In this document: piece by piece, positions 1 to 8,987 of the stretch
Layout of the letters: every line of letters begins with the position of its first letter
How positions within the stretch are numbered: the stretch's first letter is position 1
Source of the DNA: CALWZE01 sp036644375
GTDB lineage: Bacteria; Bacillota; Clostridia; Oscillospirales; Ruminococcaceae
Reading direction: 5' to 3'
DNA: 64,000 bases
Assembly: GCA_036644375.1 (NCBI GenBank)
Contig: JAVXQD010000007.1
Location: 1 to 64,000 of the forward strand
Notes under the pieces: model-generated
Databases searched by the model: none
Told to the model about the DNA's origin: nothing
What the model saw: only the letters and a program-made list of their open reading frames with translations
Made by a program: the position numbers and the translations under genes

Positions 1-68
1 GTAAAAGGTAAAATGCAAGTAGATTTATCAATAAATATGGAGCTGTTTGTTTGATGTTTTTCATTCTG

Positions 69-581
69 TTATTCCTTAATAAAAGCTTCGACAACTTCAC
101 CGATATAAAGGCGGTGAAAATCGCTTTTGGGATAGTTTTTGTCAACAATTTCGCTCTCTGAGATGTTCTCTTTTTTTATGTCGTCGAAATAGAGCTTTTT
201 GCACACAAGAACAAGCTCAGCCTGTTCGAACATCGGCGAATTTGAACTGTTGTTAAAACAGGGGGTTAAATCTGTAGCTGCTATTTTATCTTTATTTTTG
301 CCGCTTGTATTGCCGATATAGCTCAAATCCTTCATGTGACTGCCATTGAAGAAACAGAGTGTGAAAAAATCTTCACGTTCGATAAACTCACGGGTGTAGC
401 GCTGCGGACGCACATAAACAGTTGCAACGGCTCGGCTCCAAAGCGTACCTACTCCTCCCCATGACACAGTCATGGAGTTAAAAGATTCCGCAGTGCCCGC
501 CGACAGCAGCGCCCACTCCTTGTCAAAAACTTTAAACGGGCTCAATACAATTTCATTTGGCAATATACTTTTAAAACCCAT
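69..581 (-). CDS. Flavin reductase-like domain protein
   Basis: A 170-residue protein resembling the flavin reductase-like, FMN-binding split-barrel family. The N-terminal half carries the typical pattern of these proteins: a PFKVFDKEWALLSAG opening, then SFNSMTVSWGG (the loop expected near the flavin phosphate) and a VYVRPQRYTREFI strand. Such proteins bind FMN and either reduce it with NAD(P)H or serve as small flavin-dependent oxidoreductases; the substrate here cannot be read from sequence. The start at 581 is supported by a CGGAGGA ribosome site just upstream. It is transcribed away from the cysteine desulfurase gene, and no operon partner is visible before the window edge. No signal peptide or membrane segment is seen. 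Confidence 0.75.
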   Translation of the reverse strand: MGFKSILPNEIVLSPFKVFDKEWALLSAGTAESFNSMTVSWGGVGTLWSRAVATVYVRPQRYTREFIEREDFFTLCFFNGSHMKDLSYIGNTSGKNKDKIAATDLTPCFNNSSNSPMFEQAELVLVCKKLYFDDIKKENISESEIVDKNYPKSDFHRLYIGEVVEAFIKE

Positions 582-863
582 GAATCCTCCGAAATCAGAC
601 GCAAACTCAGCTTGTGGGCGTATTTAATTTGATGCCTGAACGTCCGCTTTTAGCGGCGAGCGGAACGCCGAATTTAAAAATGACAGCACAAATGCATCGC
701 CGGTTGTTGTGACACTTACAATAGCATTTTCGCTTGTAATATACAATACTATATTTAGACTCAGAATGCCGAAAAAGTTGCAGGCAAAGCAAAGACTTTT
801 GTGATATTGAGGGCAGAAAAGGAAAATCAGGCAGTGTATGGCTGCAAAATACAATCATAAAAG

Positions 864-892
864 TTGAAAATGGAATATAATTATTATATACT
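864..892 (+). promoter_or_regulatory. Predicted promoter for the cysteine desulfurase-thiI-cinA run
   Basis: TTGAAA at 864-869 and TATACT at 887-892 are separated by 17 bases, a good sigma-A spacing, and lie just upstream of the GTG start at 926. The rest of the 582-925 gap holds no convincing gene; minus-strand open frames there lack ribosome sites. Confidence 0.6.
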
Positions 893-925
893 AAAGTATA
901 TGCAAAAAAATGCTGGGGGTACACA

Positions 926-2059
926 GTGAATTATCTCGACAATGCAGCAACTACACAGGTGGCTCGGCAGTGCGCAGATGATGTATACAATGCGCTGCAA
1001 AACTGTTTTGCTAATCCAAGCTCGCTTTACAACATAGGCTTTGAAGCTCAAAAGCTGCTTGAAGACGCGCGCTCACGGGTCGCTGCGGGTATCGGATGCA
1101 GCAGTGACGAGGTGTATTTTACCGCAAGCGGAACAGAGTCAAACAATCTCGCCATGCTGGGTTGCGCCCGTGCTCGCAAGCAGTGGGGCAAGGAAATAGT
1201 TGTCAGCGGTTTCGAACATCCGAGTGTAGAGCAGTGTGTTAAGGCGCTTGAGAGAGAGGGTTTTGGAGTTCATCGAATAATGCCGGGGAAAAACGGACTT
1301 ATAGATGAAACCGACTTTTTGAAGAACATTAATAAAAACACCGCGCTTGCCTCGGTTATGTATGTGAACAACGAAATCGGAACGATTAATAATGCAAAGC
1401 TGCTTGCAGAACGCGTCAAGGAAATAAACAAGCGGACGGCATTCCATTGTGACAATGTACAGGGTTTTATGAAGCAGCGCCCGTTGAAACTTGACGGAGC
1501 TATTGACACAATGTCGGTAAGTGCGCATAAAATACACGGGCCAAAGGGTATAGGAGCATTGTATGTCCGCAAGGGACTGAATATTGCAAATGTGATTTTC
1601 GGAGGTTTACAGGAAAAGGGCCTGCGCAGCGGAACTGAAAATCTCGCCTATGCGGTCGGGTTTGCAAAAGCTGTCGATTTGCTGACCGAAGCAAATCCGA
1701 TGGAAAAGCTATCGAGAATTACAGAGCTCAATCAAAAACTCAGAGAGCTTGTTTGCAAGCTTGAAAATGTCAGGATAAATTCTCCCGATACCGCGAGCCC
1801 GTATATCCTTAATTTTTCGCTTATCGGATATCGAAGTGAAACAGTTCTGCATTTTTTGGAGCAGAGAGAAATATATGTATCAAGCGGATCAGCGTGCAGC
1901 AAGGGCGAAAAAAGCCACACGTTGAGTGCTATGAAGCTGCCGAGTGAGCTTATTGACAGCGCGCTTCGAATAAGTTTTTGCGAAAGTACTCAGGCGTGGC
2001 AGATTGACGAGCTTGTGCAGGCGCTTAAGGATGCACAGAGTGAGCTTGTAAGAATCTAA
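926..2059 (+). CDS. Cysteine desulfurase (NifS/IscS family), ThiI-linked
   Basis: A PLP-dependent class V aminotransferase-fold enzyme of 377 residues that removes sulfur from L-cysteine to give alanine and an enzyme persulfide. Visible landmarks are the YLDNAATT N-terminus, the HCDNVQG segment (Asp176 expected to contact the PLP ring), the PLP lysine in SAHKIHGPKG (Lys202), and the persulfide cysteine in SSGSACSKGE (Cys324). The start is GTG at 926. The thiI gene follows after 59 bases, and in Firmicutes such NifS paralogs commonly feed ThiI, so I infer a role in 4-thiouridine or thiamine sulfur supply. It is clearly distinct from the second desulfurase at 26.8-27.9 kb, which sits with iscU and mnmA. 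Confidence 0.92.
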   Translation: MNYLDNAATTQVARQCADDVYNALQNCFANPSSLYNIGFEAQKLLEDARSRVAAGIGCSSDEVYFTASGTESNNLAMLGCARARKQWGKEIVVSGFEHPSVEQCVKALEREGFGVHRIMPGKNGLIDETDFLKNINKNTALASVMYVNNEIGTINNAKLLAERVKEINKRTAFHCDNVQGFMKQRPLKLDGAIDTMSVSAHKIHGPKGIGALYVRKGLNIANVIFGGLQEKGLRSGTENLAYAVGFAKAVDLLTEANPMEKLSRITELNQKLRELVCKLENVRINSPDTASPYILNFSLIGYRSETVLHFLEQREIYVSSGSACSKGEKSHTLSAMKLPSELIDSALRISFCESTQAWQIDELVQALKDAQSELVRI

Positions 2060-2118
2060 GTGAATCAAAATACGATTGGAAATATGCGCAAATTACAGCG
2101 CAGAGGAAAAAACAACAG

Positions 2119-3315
2119 ATGAAAAAAATCCTTCTTGCAAAATACGGCGAAATAGCGCTAAAGGGTCTGAATCGCTCGTCCTTTGAAGCCGTTTTGCTCA
2201 AAACGATACGTCGCAGAATGCAATTTGCCGGTGAGTTTAAGGTTTATAAGGCTCAGAGCACTGTGTATATTGAACCCCTAAATGAGAGTGCCGATGTTGA
2301 TAGGGCGTGTGACATTCTGAAATGCATATTTGGGCTTTCTGCCATAAACCGCGCGCAGATTTGCGAAAAGAATTTTGAATCCATGTGCGAGACGGCTGTG
2401 GAATATCTTGCAGATCAGCTGCAAAGCGCCCGAACATTCAAGGTTGAGTCAAAGCGCTCGGACAAGAGCTTTCCAATGAATTCAATGGAGCTGTCATGTG
2501 AGCTCGGAGGATATATACTCGAGAAATTCCCGCATCTTTCGGTGACGATGAACAAACCCGATTTAACCGTGGTGGCTGAGGTACGGGATTTCGCAGCTTA
2601 TATACACAGCGGCAAAATAGAGGCGGCGGGGGGGATGCCTGTCGGCACAAGCGGAAGGGCGGCGATTATGCTGTCAGGTGGAATTGACAGCCCGGTTGCG
2701 GCATATACGATGGCTAAACGCGGACTTGATTTATGCGGCGTGCACTTTATGTCTCCGCCATACACAAGTGAACGCGCACTTGACAAGGTCGAGCGGCTCA
2801 GTGGACTAATCAGCAGATATTGCGGAAACTTTGCTCTTTTTTGCATTCCATTCACCGAGACACAGGTGGCAATTCGCGATAACTGCCCCGATGAGCTTTT
2901 TACGGTGCTAATGCGCCGTTCAATGATGCGTATAACCAATATAATATGCGGACGTGAGAATTGCGGTGCAATAATAACAGGCGAGAGTCTCGGACAGGTT
3001 GCATCTCAGACAATGCTTGCGATTCAGTGCACTGATGAGGCAGCGGCGGTTCCGGTTTTTCGTCCGCTTATCGGAATGGATAAAGTGGAAATCATAGAAA
3101 TCGCACGAAAAATAGGTACTTTTGAGACATCAATAGAGCCGTTTGAAGACTGCTGTACTGTATTTACGCCCAAACATCCGAAAACCAAACCGCATCTTGC
3201 TGAGATACTTGAAGCCGAAAGCAAGGTGGATTTGCCACGGCTTGAGCTTGAGGCGGCAAATAATTACATTATTAAAATGAAACATTTTTCCGACCTATAC
3301 ACACTAATACCTTAG
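2119..3315 (+). CDS. thiI: tRNA 4-thiouridine synthase ThiI
   Basis: ThiI adenylates U8 of tRNA and transfers sulfur to make 4-thiouridine; in many bacteria it also supplies sulfur for the thiamine thiazole. The 398 residues contain an N-terminal ferredoxin-like part, a THUMP RNA-binding domain around 60-165 and a PP-loop ATP pyrophosphatase domain with IMLSGGIDSPVAA (SGGIDS at 186-191). The protein stops after the PP-loop domain, so it lacks the C-terminal rhodanese domain of the E. coli protein. This short form is normal in Firmicutes, where the sulfur comes directly from a NifS-type desulfurase such as the gene just upstream. The fusion gene follows after 11 bases, and its ribosome site lies directly after the thiI stop codon, so the three genes are probably co-transcribed. 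Confidence 0.95.
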   Translation: MKKILLAKYGEIALKGLNRSSFEAVLLKTIRRRMQFAGEFKVYKAQSTVYIEPLNESADVDRACDILKCIFGLSAINRAQICEKNFESMCETAVEYLADQLQSARTFKVESKRSDKSFPMNSMELSCELGGYILEKFPHLSVTMNKPDLTVVAEVRDFAAYIHSGKIEAAGGMPVGTSGRAAIMLSGGIDSPVAAYTMAKRGLDLCGVHFMSPPYTSERALDKVERLSGLISRYCGNFALFCIPFTETQVAIRDNCPDELFTVLMRRSMMRITNIICGRENCGAIITGESLGQVASQTMLAIQCTDEAAAVPVFRPLIGMDKVEIIEIARKIGTFETSIEPFEDCCTVFTPKHPKTKPHLAEILEAESKVDLPRLELEAANNYIIKMKHFSDLYTLIP

Positions 3316-3326
3316 GAGGTGGTCGT

Positions 3327-6300
3327 ATGAAAGCCGAAATTATTTCGGTTGGAAACGAGCTGCTAATGGGCGATACCGCGAATACGAACACGACCTATCT
3401 TGCGAGAAATTTGTCGCAGATGGGCTTTAATGTTCACAGGCATTCGGTCATAGGCGACATTGAAAATGATATAACAGATGCAACTAAGCGGAGCATTTCG
3501 CGAAGCCATGTCATTATATTCACCGGGGGTCTCGGACCTACTAAGGACGATTTGACCAAAGAGACCGTCGCTAAAGCTCTGAGGCTCAGACTTGTGAAAA
3601 GTCAGGCTGTAGAGGATGAAATCCGCAAATTTTTCGATCAAAAAGGCTTGCAGATGACCGAGAATAATCTGAAACAGGCAATGGTTGTCGAGGGTGGCAA
3701 GATTCTGAAAAATGAAAATGGTACAGCTCCCGGAATTTTCATTCAGAGTAAGAATCAAGTTATTGCGCTTTTGCCGGGCCCGCCCTGTGAGCTTGAACCA
3801 ATGTTTGAAAAAGAGCTTAGACCAAGACTTGAAAAATTCGCAGATGTTCATGCAGCTCATATTTCTCTTCACTTATTCGGAATCGGGGAAAGCGAGCTTG
3901 AGACAAAAATCAAAGACCTGCTTTATGCGAGCAATCCGCATGCGGCGCTCTATGCAAAGACAGGAGAGGTTCAAATTGTCGTTACAGCCCTGGCAAAAAC
4001 AGTGCAGGGTGCAAACAAATTACTCGAAAGCCATGTCGAAAAACTAAAAGAGCGGTTGGGCGAGTACATTTATTCTTCTGACGGAAGCGAGATGAACGAA
4101 ACTGTCGTCCATCTGCTCGACAAGTCAAATGTGAGAATATCGGTTGCCGAAAGTTGTACCGGCGGCTTGATGGCGGCAGGAATAACGGCTGTCAGCGGAG
4201 CTTCCAAGATTTTTGAGCTCGGTTACTCATCCTATTCTGACAGAGCAAAGGAACAATGCCTTGCAATAGATTCGTCTATTGTGCGTAAATATTCGTCGGT
4301 CAGCTCGGTTGTTGCAGCGGAGATGGCGAAGGGTGCTTTGCTGAAAGCAAAGTCGGGAATCGGTGTCGGAATAACCGGCATTGCGGGACCTACCAATGAG
4401 GGTTTTATCGACAAGCCGGTAGGTCTTGTGTATATTGCCGTGGCAGATAAAAATAAAGTACTTGTGAAAAAATTCAATTTCGGAAATATGCGCAGCCGCG
4501 ATAACATCAGGCAATTATGCGTATTGAACGCGTTTGATATGGTTCGCCGATTTATTACAGGATTGCCGATAGAAAACGTTAAGCAATTCAGCTCGAAGGA
4601 TTTAGCGGATTTGGAACGGGAGGGAAAGCCAAAGAAAAAGTCATCGGTAATGGTTGAAAAAGGAATAGTCAGCGCTTTATGCGCGGTGGTTATCATGGCG
4701 GGTGCTTTTTTTACGGTGGGTGCGATACGGGCCAAGGTAGAGGAAAATATATATGCCAATCTTCAGAGCACGTTCAGCACCGCAGCAGCGTCCAATCGTC
4801 TGACCTCGCTCGTTGAACGCAATCCCGATACAGTGGGCTGGCTATCTGCGGACGGCACAACGCTTGACAGTGTTGTGGTTCAAAACAGGGAAGATGGGTT
4901 TTATGACAACCACGACTTTGAAGGGTCAAAGAACAAGATCGGCTGCCCTAATATTCCATTTGGTGTTGATGCAGCGGCTGCACAAAACGTTGTTGTCTAC
5001 GGAAGACCGAGCGATAGCAGCCAGCTGTTTGGAAACACACGATCGTACTCTGAACCTTCAATGGTTCAATCTAAGAGCTTGATAAGCTACGAGAGTATTT
5101 ATGGTACGGCACAGTATAAAATGGCATCGGTCTATATTGCAAATACAAACAATATGCTTGGAAATACCCAGACCGAATTTGAAAAGAATACCTTCGCAAC
5201 TCCGGAAGAGTTTCAGGAGTTTGTGATTGAAATGAAAATGCGTTCACTTTACAATATTGATACCGACATAAGAAGCACTGATTCTTTTCTCACTCTTGTA
5301 ACAGATATACCCGATTGGAACGGAGCAAAGCTGATTGTTGTTGCGCGCCGTGTTCGCGACGGTGAAAACAGCGATATGCAAAAAAATGCGATCAGCTTAA
5401 ACAGAGCAGCCCTATACCCGGAAGCTTATTATGAAAAGACCGGAACAGCCTCGGTAGTCAATGAGAAAATCGAGCGTGATAAATGGCTGAATTGGCTCAT
5501 CGCAAACGATAAAAATGCAGCAAATCCAAATGATAATTCATTGGGAAGCACCGGCGGAATGGTTGTCGAAGATGGTGTAATCGGGAATTCTACTCTTGTG
5601 GACGGGCAGACGGTGATCACGGTCAACATGAATGGAAAAGAGGTAACCGATACACCGATTTATATAGTCAGCCGTATTGTTGCCGCCGAGATGAGCGCAT
5701 CATTTGATGATGAGGCGATAAAGGCTCAGGCAGTTGCCACAATAACGTGGCTGAAGCATTCGTACAACTCGACCGGTGCGCCTGCCGTATCCGGGGTTAA
5801 CCCGACACAGAGGGTAATTGACCTGGTTACCGGTGTCATCAACGAGGCGATGTATTATGATGGCCAGATAGCATTTACACCGTATTTTGCGGTCTCGGCA
5901 GGAAAGACAAATTCGAGCGAGGAGATATTCGGTGTAGCCTATCCATATCTTGTTTCTGTTGAGAGCAGATATGATTATCAGGCGACCGGCTATAACCGCG
6001 AAACCACATTCTCCAAGGAAGCGCTTAAATCAAGACTTGAAAGCTTTTATGAGATAACACTGTCTGACAATACCGCAAACTGGATTAAAATAATTGATGA
6101 AACCTCGGGCGGATATGTCAGCCATGTCTCGATAGACGGTCAAAAAACAGTAACAGGCTATGATCTGATGCAGTGCCTGTCGCTACGCTCAAGCTGCTTC
6201 ACCCTTACCGCATCAAATACTCATCTGGTATTTAAAACACTCGGCAACGGGCACGGTGTCGGGATGAGTCAGGCAGGTGCAAATGAATATGCGATTGCGC

Positions 6301-6371
6301 AGGATTGGAATTATCATCAGATTCTGGAGCATTACTACACGGGAATTACTTTCGGGGAGATAAAGTGGTAA
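3327..6371 (+). CDS. CinA / membrane segment / inactive sortase-like / SpoIID fusion protein
   Basis: A 1014-residue multidomain protein in one open frame. Residues 1-170 are the CinA MoCF-like domain (IISVGNELLMGD, FTGGLGPTKDD) and about 255-412 the CinA C-terminal NMN-deamidase-type domain (VAESCTGGLM, GITGIAGP). A basic linker (GKPKKKSS) leads to one membrane segment at about 445-467. Residues 495-680 match sortase B layout (NPDTVGWLSADGTTLD, HDFEGSKNKIG, VVVYGR, FLTLVTD), but the expected catalytic His, Cys and Arg are Arg560, Asp660 and Lys668. Residues 755-1012 are a SpoIID/LytB domain with the conserved Glu in AAEMSASF (Glu788) and GNGHGVGMSQAGA. SpoIID cleaves denuded peptidoglycan strands during engulfment. 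The CinA part should be cytoplasmic and the rest extracytoplasmic. The start has a GGAGGTGG ribosome site. An assembly error joining two genes is possible, but the frame is clean throughout. Confidence 0.88.
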   Translation: MKAEIISVGNELLMGDTANTNTTYLARNLSQMGFNVHRHSVIGDIENDITDATKRSISRSHVIIFTGGLGPTKDDLTKETVAKALRLRLVKSQAVEDEIRKFFDQKGLQMTENNLKQAMVVEGGKILKNENGTAPGIFIQSKNQVIALLPGPPCELEPMFEKELRPRLEKFADVHAAHISLHLFGIGESELETKIKDLLYASNPHAALYAKTGEVQIVVTALAKTVQGANKLLESHVEKLKERLGEYIYSSDGSEMNETVVHLLDKSNVRISVAESCTGGLMAAGITAVSGASKIFELGYSSYSDRAKEQCLAIDSSIVRKYSSVSSVVAAEMAKGALLKAKSGIGVGITGIAGPTNEGFIDKPVGLVYIAVADKNKVLVKKFNFGNMRSRDNIRQLCVLNAFDMVRRFITGLPIENVKQFSSKDLADLEREGKPKKKSSVMVEKGIVSALCAVVIMAGAFFTVGAIRAKVEENIYANLQSTFSTAAASNRLTSLVERNPDTVGWLSADGTTLDSVVVQNREDGFYDNHDFEGSKNKIGCPNIPFGVDAAAAQNVVVYGRPSDSSQLFGNTRSYSEPSMVQSKSLISYESIYGTAQYKMASVYIANTNNMLGNTQTEFEKNTFATPEEFQEFVIEMKMRSLYNIDTDIRSTDSFLTLVTDIPDWNGAKLIVVARRVRDGENSDMQKNAISLNRAALYPEAYYEKTGTASVVNEKIERDKWLNWLIANDKNAANPNDNSLGSTGGMVVEDGVIGNSTLVDGQTVITVNMNGKEVTDTPIYIVSRIVAAEMSASFDDEAIKAQAVATITWLKHSYNSTGAPAVSGVNPTQRVIDLVTGVINEAMYYDGQIAFTPYFAVSAGKTNSSEEIFGVAYPYLVSVESRYDYQATGYNRETTFSKEALKSRLESFYEITLSDNTANWIKIIDETSGGYVSHVSIDGQKTVTGYDLMQCLSLRSSCFTLTASNTHLVFKTLGNGHGVGMSQAGANEYAIAQDWNYHQILEHYYTGITFGEIKW

Positions 6372-6461
6372 TTCTCAGCTGATAAAAAAAGATATATATC
6401 GCTCGGGCACATGGAAAGAAGCAGCATAAAAAGATTTTTTGCCGATTAATACACAGAGTTT

Positions 6462-6503
6462 AAAAGCGGTCTTGCGGGATAATTCCCACAAGACCGCTTT
6501 TGC
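6462..6503 (+). terminator. Rho-independent terminator
   Basis: AAAAGCGGTCTTG and CAAGACCGCTTTT form a 13-bp perfect stem around a 14-base loop. It lies 91 bases after the fusion gene stop codon. The symmetric A and T flanks mean it could also serve the convergent minus-strand gene that ends at 6562. Confidence 0.8.
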
Positions 6504-6561
6504 TTATTATATCAAAGGTTTATGACGGCAAAAGAAAAAGCAAGCTCAGTTTCAGACGAGC

Positions 6562-7164
6562 TTATTGCTTTGTATATGCGGTGTATTCCCGAAGTTTAAG
6601 GCCGTATTCCTCAGGCGTTATGATACCCGCATCACGAAGTGAGCGAAGCTCCTCGGACTTGCGGGAGAATTCGCCTTGCGTCAGCATGCGCTGATGAAGA
6701 TAAGAATTGGTTTTGTTTTGGGCATATGAAAACTGATTGCTCTGTGCCGGAACATGGTCATAGGTTGAATATCCGGATTCCATGTTTGAAAGCGTTTCAC
6801 GCCCGCTGTTGTCCTCAAAGGTGTGCTGCTCAGGGTCACACAGATGGCCCTCGTTGTTTTGATTGGACCATTGTGATTTGGAGGTTCTTCCGGACATTGA
6901 CTTAGTTGTGCCGACTGCCATACGGATGACGACAAAAACAAGAATTATAAGAATAGCAACACCTAAAAAAGCGTTCATTCCAAATGCGGCTATCATTACA
7001 ACCCAACCGACAACAAGCAAGGCCATCATCCGTGACGGGCTGCTATTGCTTGTGCTTTTTTGCCGCTGTGGTGAGTAATATGAGTTTAAACCTGATTTTG
7101 TCTGCTCATCGATATCACGATACTCTTGCTGCCCGTACAGATTGCCGTTAAAATTATTAATCAT
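6562..7164 (-). CDS. Membrane protein with C-terminal SHOCT-like domain
   Basis: A 200-residue protein of unknown function. The first 45 residues are polar and probably disordered. Two adjacent hydrophobic segments follow at about 47-64 and 65-86 (MMALLVVGWVVMIAAF, then VAILIILVFVVI). A polar middle leads to a C-terminal stretch, EELRSLRDAGIITPEEYGLK, that fits the SHOCT motif, a short two-helix element found at protein ends and thought to aid oligomerisation. The gene stands alone between the fusion gene and argS, and its own promoter was not identified. The start at 7164 follows a GGGGA/AGGA-type ribosome site. Confidence 0.65.
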   Translation of the reverse strand: MINNFNGNLYGQQEYRDIDEQTKSGLNSYYSPQRQKSTSNSSPSRMMALLVVGWVVMIAAFGMNAFLGVAILIILVFVVIRMAVGTTKSMSGRTSKSQWSNQNNEGHLCDPEQHTFEDNSGRETLSNMESGYSTYDHVPAQSNQFSYAQNKTNSYLHQRMLTQGEFSRKSEELRSLRDAGIITPEEYGLKLREYTAYTKQ

Positions 7165-7304
7165 GTCCTATTCCCCTTTCAAAGTGAGAACAAATGAAAG
7201 CGGTTGCGAAAATCCGTGGGCGTTTGCTCACCGTCCATGCGGGGGCGGGGCAGGAAGTTGGTTCTGTCCCGAATTTGTTTATTCGCAATTGCCTGAAAAA
7301 TGAA

Positions 7305-8987
7305 TTACATTGACTCAGGAGCTGTTATTTTAAGAATTGTCAAACAGTTTTTGATGACCTGCTTGGTGGCCATACACAGCGAGGCGCGCGCCTGACATAA
7401 ATCATGCTCACATCCGCGCACACGGCAGTTTGTATAAAAGCGATGAAATGCGCTTGCCAGCTCTACGGTATAGCGTGTGATACGCGCGGGGTCATATTCC
7501 TTTGCCGCCGCGTCGATCTCAATCGGAAGCTTTGCAATTTGCTTGATTAAAGCTATTTCATCCGGCTCATGTAAAAGCGCAAGATTACAATTGCGGGAAA
7601 CCGATATACCGTCCTCGGTGAGCGCTTTTAAAATACTGCATATTCGGGCATGTGCGTACTGAACATAGTAAACGGGATTGTCGCTGCTTTCCTTAACAGC
7701 GAGGTCAAGGTCAAACTCAAACTGGCTTTTCGGCTCACGGAGATTGAAGTAAAAACGAGCGGCATCAATCGGAATTTCTTCAAGAAGGTCAGTCAGCGTG
7801 ATTGCCTTTCCGGTGCGCTTGCTCATTTTCACGGGTTCTCCGTCGCGAACCAAACGCACGAGCTGCATGAGAATGATGTCAAGCTTTGAGCCGTTTAGAC
7901 CGATTGCGTCCATGGCACCTTTAAGACGCGAAACATGACCGTGATGATCTGCACCCCAGACATTGATTACAGTATCAAAGCCGCGTATGGCAAATTTGTT
8001 ATAGTGATATGCAATGTCTGCCGCAAAGTATGTCGGAATTCCATTTGCGCGAACGAGAACCTCGTCCTTGTCTCCGCCAAAAGCTGTCGCGCGATACCAG
8101 ACCGCGCCGTCCTGCTCGAATATACAGCCCTTTTGACGCAACATCTCAAGAATCTTGTCCACAAGACCATCGGCATAAAGGCTGCTTTCTCGAAACCATA
8201 CGTCGTAGTCAATGCGGTATTTGTGAAGGTCGTTTTTGAGACCTTCGACATTAAGGGGAAGCGCATAGTCCACAAGTGCTTTTCTGCGTTCATCGGAACT
8301 ACAGTCAACATACTGTTCGCCGTGAATGTCCGCAAATTCACGCGCACGGACTTTTATGTCCTCGCCCTGATAGCCATCCTCGGGAAATTCGATTCCGTCT
8401 TTATAAAGCTGAAGATATCTGGCTTCAAGCGAGATTCCGAACTTTGCAATTTGGTTTCCCGCATCATTTACATAAAATTCACGCGTTACATCATAACCCG
8501 CCGCATCAAGCACACTTGCAAGACAATCGCCGAGTGCGCCTCCGCGAGCGTTTCCGAGATGCATCGGGCCCGTGGGGTTAGCGGACACAAACTCCACCAT
8601 GACTTTTTTTCCGCCGCCGAGATTAGTGCGTCCGAAGCTGTCACCATCCTCAAGAACAGCTGACACAACATCTGCGCAAAAGCTGTAATTGAGAAAGAAA
8701 TTTATAAAGCCGGGACCGGCAATTTCGATTTTATCAAAAACTGTCCCGTCAAGGCAGATAAATTCCGAAACTATTTCGGCGATTTTGCGGGGAGGGAGTT
8801 TAAAGGCACGTGCACCGACAAGCGCGGCATTTGCGGCAAAATCCCCATGTGAGGTTTCGGCAGGAATTTCAATTACATATTCAGGCAGATCTGCCTGCGG
8901 AAGCTTAGATGCTTTTTCGGCATCGAAAAACGCTTTGGATATTACTTTATTTGCTTGTTCTTTTGCGTCTGAGACTGGGTTATGCAT
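7305..8987 (-). CDS. argS: Arginyl-tRNA synthetase
   Basis: A class I aminoacyl-tRNA synthetase that charges tRNA-Arg. The 560 residues show an N-terminal Add-1 (DALR-associated) domain, the HIGH-like signature NPTGPMHLGNARGG, the KMSKS-like KMSKRTGKAI, and an alpha-helical DALR anticodon-binding domain at the C-terminus (YYVQYAHARICSI onward). The length is standard. The ATG at 8987 lies inside the end of the DUF1934 gene (8-base overlap), so the two are translationally coupled. The same DUF1934-argS order occurs in Bacillus (ywiB-argS). No T-box leader is visible upstream. Confidence 0.97.
   Translation of the reverse strand: MHNPVSDAKEQANKVISKAFFDAEKASKLPQADLPEYVIEIPAETSHGDFAANAALVGARAFKLPPRKIAEIVSEFICLDGTVFDKIEIAGPGFINFFLNYSFCADVVSAVLEDGDSFGRTNLGGGKKVMVEFVSANPTGPMHLGNARGGALGDCLASVLDAAGYDVTREFYVNDAGNQIAKFGISLEARYLQLYKDGIEFPEDGYQGEDIKVRAREFADIHGEQYVDCSSDERRKALVDYALPLNVEGLKNDLHKYRIDYDVWFRESSLYADGLVDKILEMLRQKGCIFEQDGAVWYRATAFGGDKDEVLVRANGIPTYFAADIAYHYNKFAIRGFDTVINVWGADHHGHVSRLKGAMDAIGLNGSKLDIILMQLVRLVRDGEPVKMSKRTGKAITLTDLLEEIPIDAARFYFNLREPKSQFEFDLDLAVKESSDNPVYYVQYAHARICSILKALTEDGISVSRNCNLALLHEPDEIALIKQIAKLPIEIDAAAKEYDPARITRYTVELASAFHRFYTNCRVRGCEHDLCQARASLCMATKQVIKNCLTILKITAPESM

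Noticed and set aside
607..924. Minus-strand open frames before the cysteine desulfurase
   Set aside because: No ribosome site, no recognisable domain, and the region holds the promoter of the plus-strand gene.
7935..8663. 242-codon open frame opposite argS
   Set aside because: It mirrors the codon structure of argS, has no ribosome site and no family features.
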